Both the position numbers and the translations under genes were made by a program. 64,000 nt of DNA from Alphaproteobacteria bacterium (GTDB lineage: Bacteria; Pseudomonadota; Alphaproteobacteria; Micropepsales; Micropepsaceae). The stretch covers positions 62,001 through 126,000 of the forward strand of contig JAATGP010000049.1 in the NCBI GenBank assembly GCA_015654635.1, in the 5' to 3' direction. The notes under the pieces were generated by a model, which saw only the letters and a program-made list of their open reading frames with translations, searched no databases and was not told the origin of the DNA. Of the stretch, positions 63,799 through 64,000 are shown in pieces. Within the stretch, counting starts at the first letter, position 1. Each line of letters starts with the position of its first letter.

Positions 63799-64000
63799 AT
63801 GACGGAGACGGTACCCTGCCGGGCGGCGTTGATTTCGGCGCCCGCATCGGGGCAGGGCAAAACCACGGTGACTGCGGCGCTGGCCCGGTATTTTTCGGAT
63901 CGCGGCGAACGGGTGACGGTGTTCAAGACCGGCCCTGATTTCCTCGATCCGATGATGCTGGCGCTGGCCTCGCGGGCGCCGGTTTACCAGCTCGATCTTT
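63799..64000 (+). CDS. cobB: Cobyrinic acid a,c-diamide synthase, N-terminal part (runs past the window)
   Basis: The first 67 codons of cobB/cbiA. The ATP-binding P-loop ISAPASGQGKTTVTAALARY and the following VFKTGPDFLDPMML (substrate/Mg region) identify it. The enzyme amidates the a and c carboxyls of cobyrinic acid with glutamine. The gene continues beyond base 64000. It follows the BtuM-like gene by 22 bp and is probably under the same riboswitch. Confidence 0.92.
   Translation, partial: MTETVPCRAALISAPASGQGKTTVTAALARYFSDRGERVTVFKTGPDFLDPMMLALASRAPVYQLDL

Overview
The window is a high-GC chromosome segment of an alphaproteobacterium. The evidence is protein similarity, the guaB-rsmB-guaA order, dense ATGA/TGATG gene overlaps, a TonB receptor of the kind common in this class, and an oxygen-dependent-type Rieske pathway. 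I cannot name a genus. There are no rRNA or tRNA genes, insertion sequences or CRISPR arrays that I can see.

Layout. 0-6.3 kb: end of an MFS transporter, an aldo/keto reductase, then a corrinoid-dependent methyl-transfer cluster (UroD/MtaA-like methyltransferase, homocysteine methyltransferase, DUF1638 protein, [2Fe-2S]-ASKHA corrinoid activator, B12-binding corrinoid protein). 6.6-8.3 kb: Ppx/GppA phosphatase and RlmE. 8.5-11.5 kb: glutathione-dependent formaldehyde oxidation (frmA, fghA) followed by a formate/nitrite channel. 11.5-20.9 kb: mixed housekeeping and envelope genes, with two gene remnants and three very small ORFs. 21.3-25.75 kb: guaB, rsmB, guaA.

25.74-43.65 kb: an integrative mobilizable element inserted at the 3' end of guaA. 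A 15-bp att repeat ends guaA and recurs, with one mismatch, 17.9 kb downstream. The element carries a tyrosine integrase, AlpA-type regulator, mobilization accessory protein, coupling protein and an internally deleted MobF relaxase, with no type IV secretion genes. Its cargo is defence-like: a tight operon of ribbon-helix-helix regulator, 70-aa ORF, PHP-SMC (TrlF-like) ATPase and AlbA_2/Schlafen-type protein; a HEPN plus GIY-YIG pair; a ParB-like protein; and a truncated DUF4365 protein fused at a recombination scar to an SDR-TetR cassette.

43.8-58.3 kb: an ABC-F ATPase and an aromatic catabolic region (AraC regulator, four-gene Rieske dioxygenase operon resembling anthranilate/salicylate oxygenases, RAM-domain protein, two exported amidohydrolases, a TonB receptor, a beta-propeller protein). 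Pairs of 15-bp repeats with identical 30-bp spacing lie before the dioxygenase operon and before the amidohydrolase/TonB cluster, suggesting one AraC regulon. 58.3-64 kb: a threonine-aldolase-like enzyme and cobalamin genes (cobC, cobO, cbiB, cobP, riboswitch-controlled BtuM-like transporter, start of cobB), which fit with the corrinoid enzymes at the left end.

The best candidates for something undescribed are the RHH/ORF70/PHP-SMC/AlbA_2 operon with its adjacent HEPN/GIY-YIG pair, and the shared AraC operator architecture. All functional statements rest on reading motifs by eye; no database search was run.
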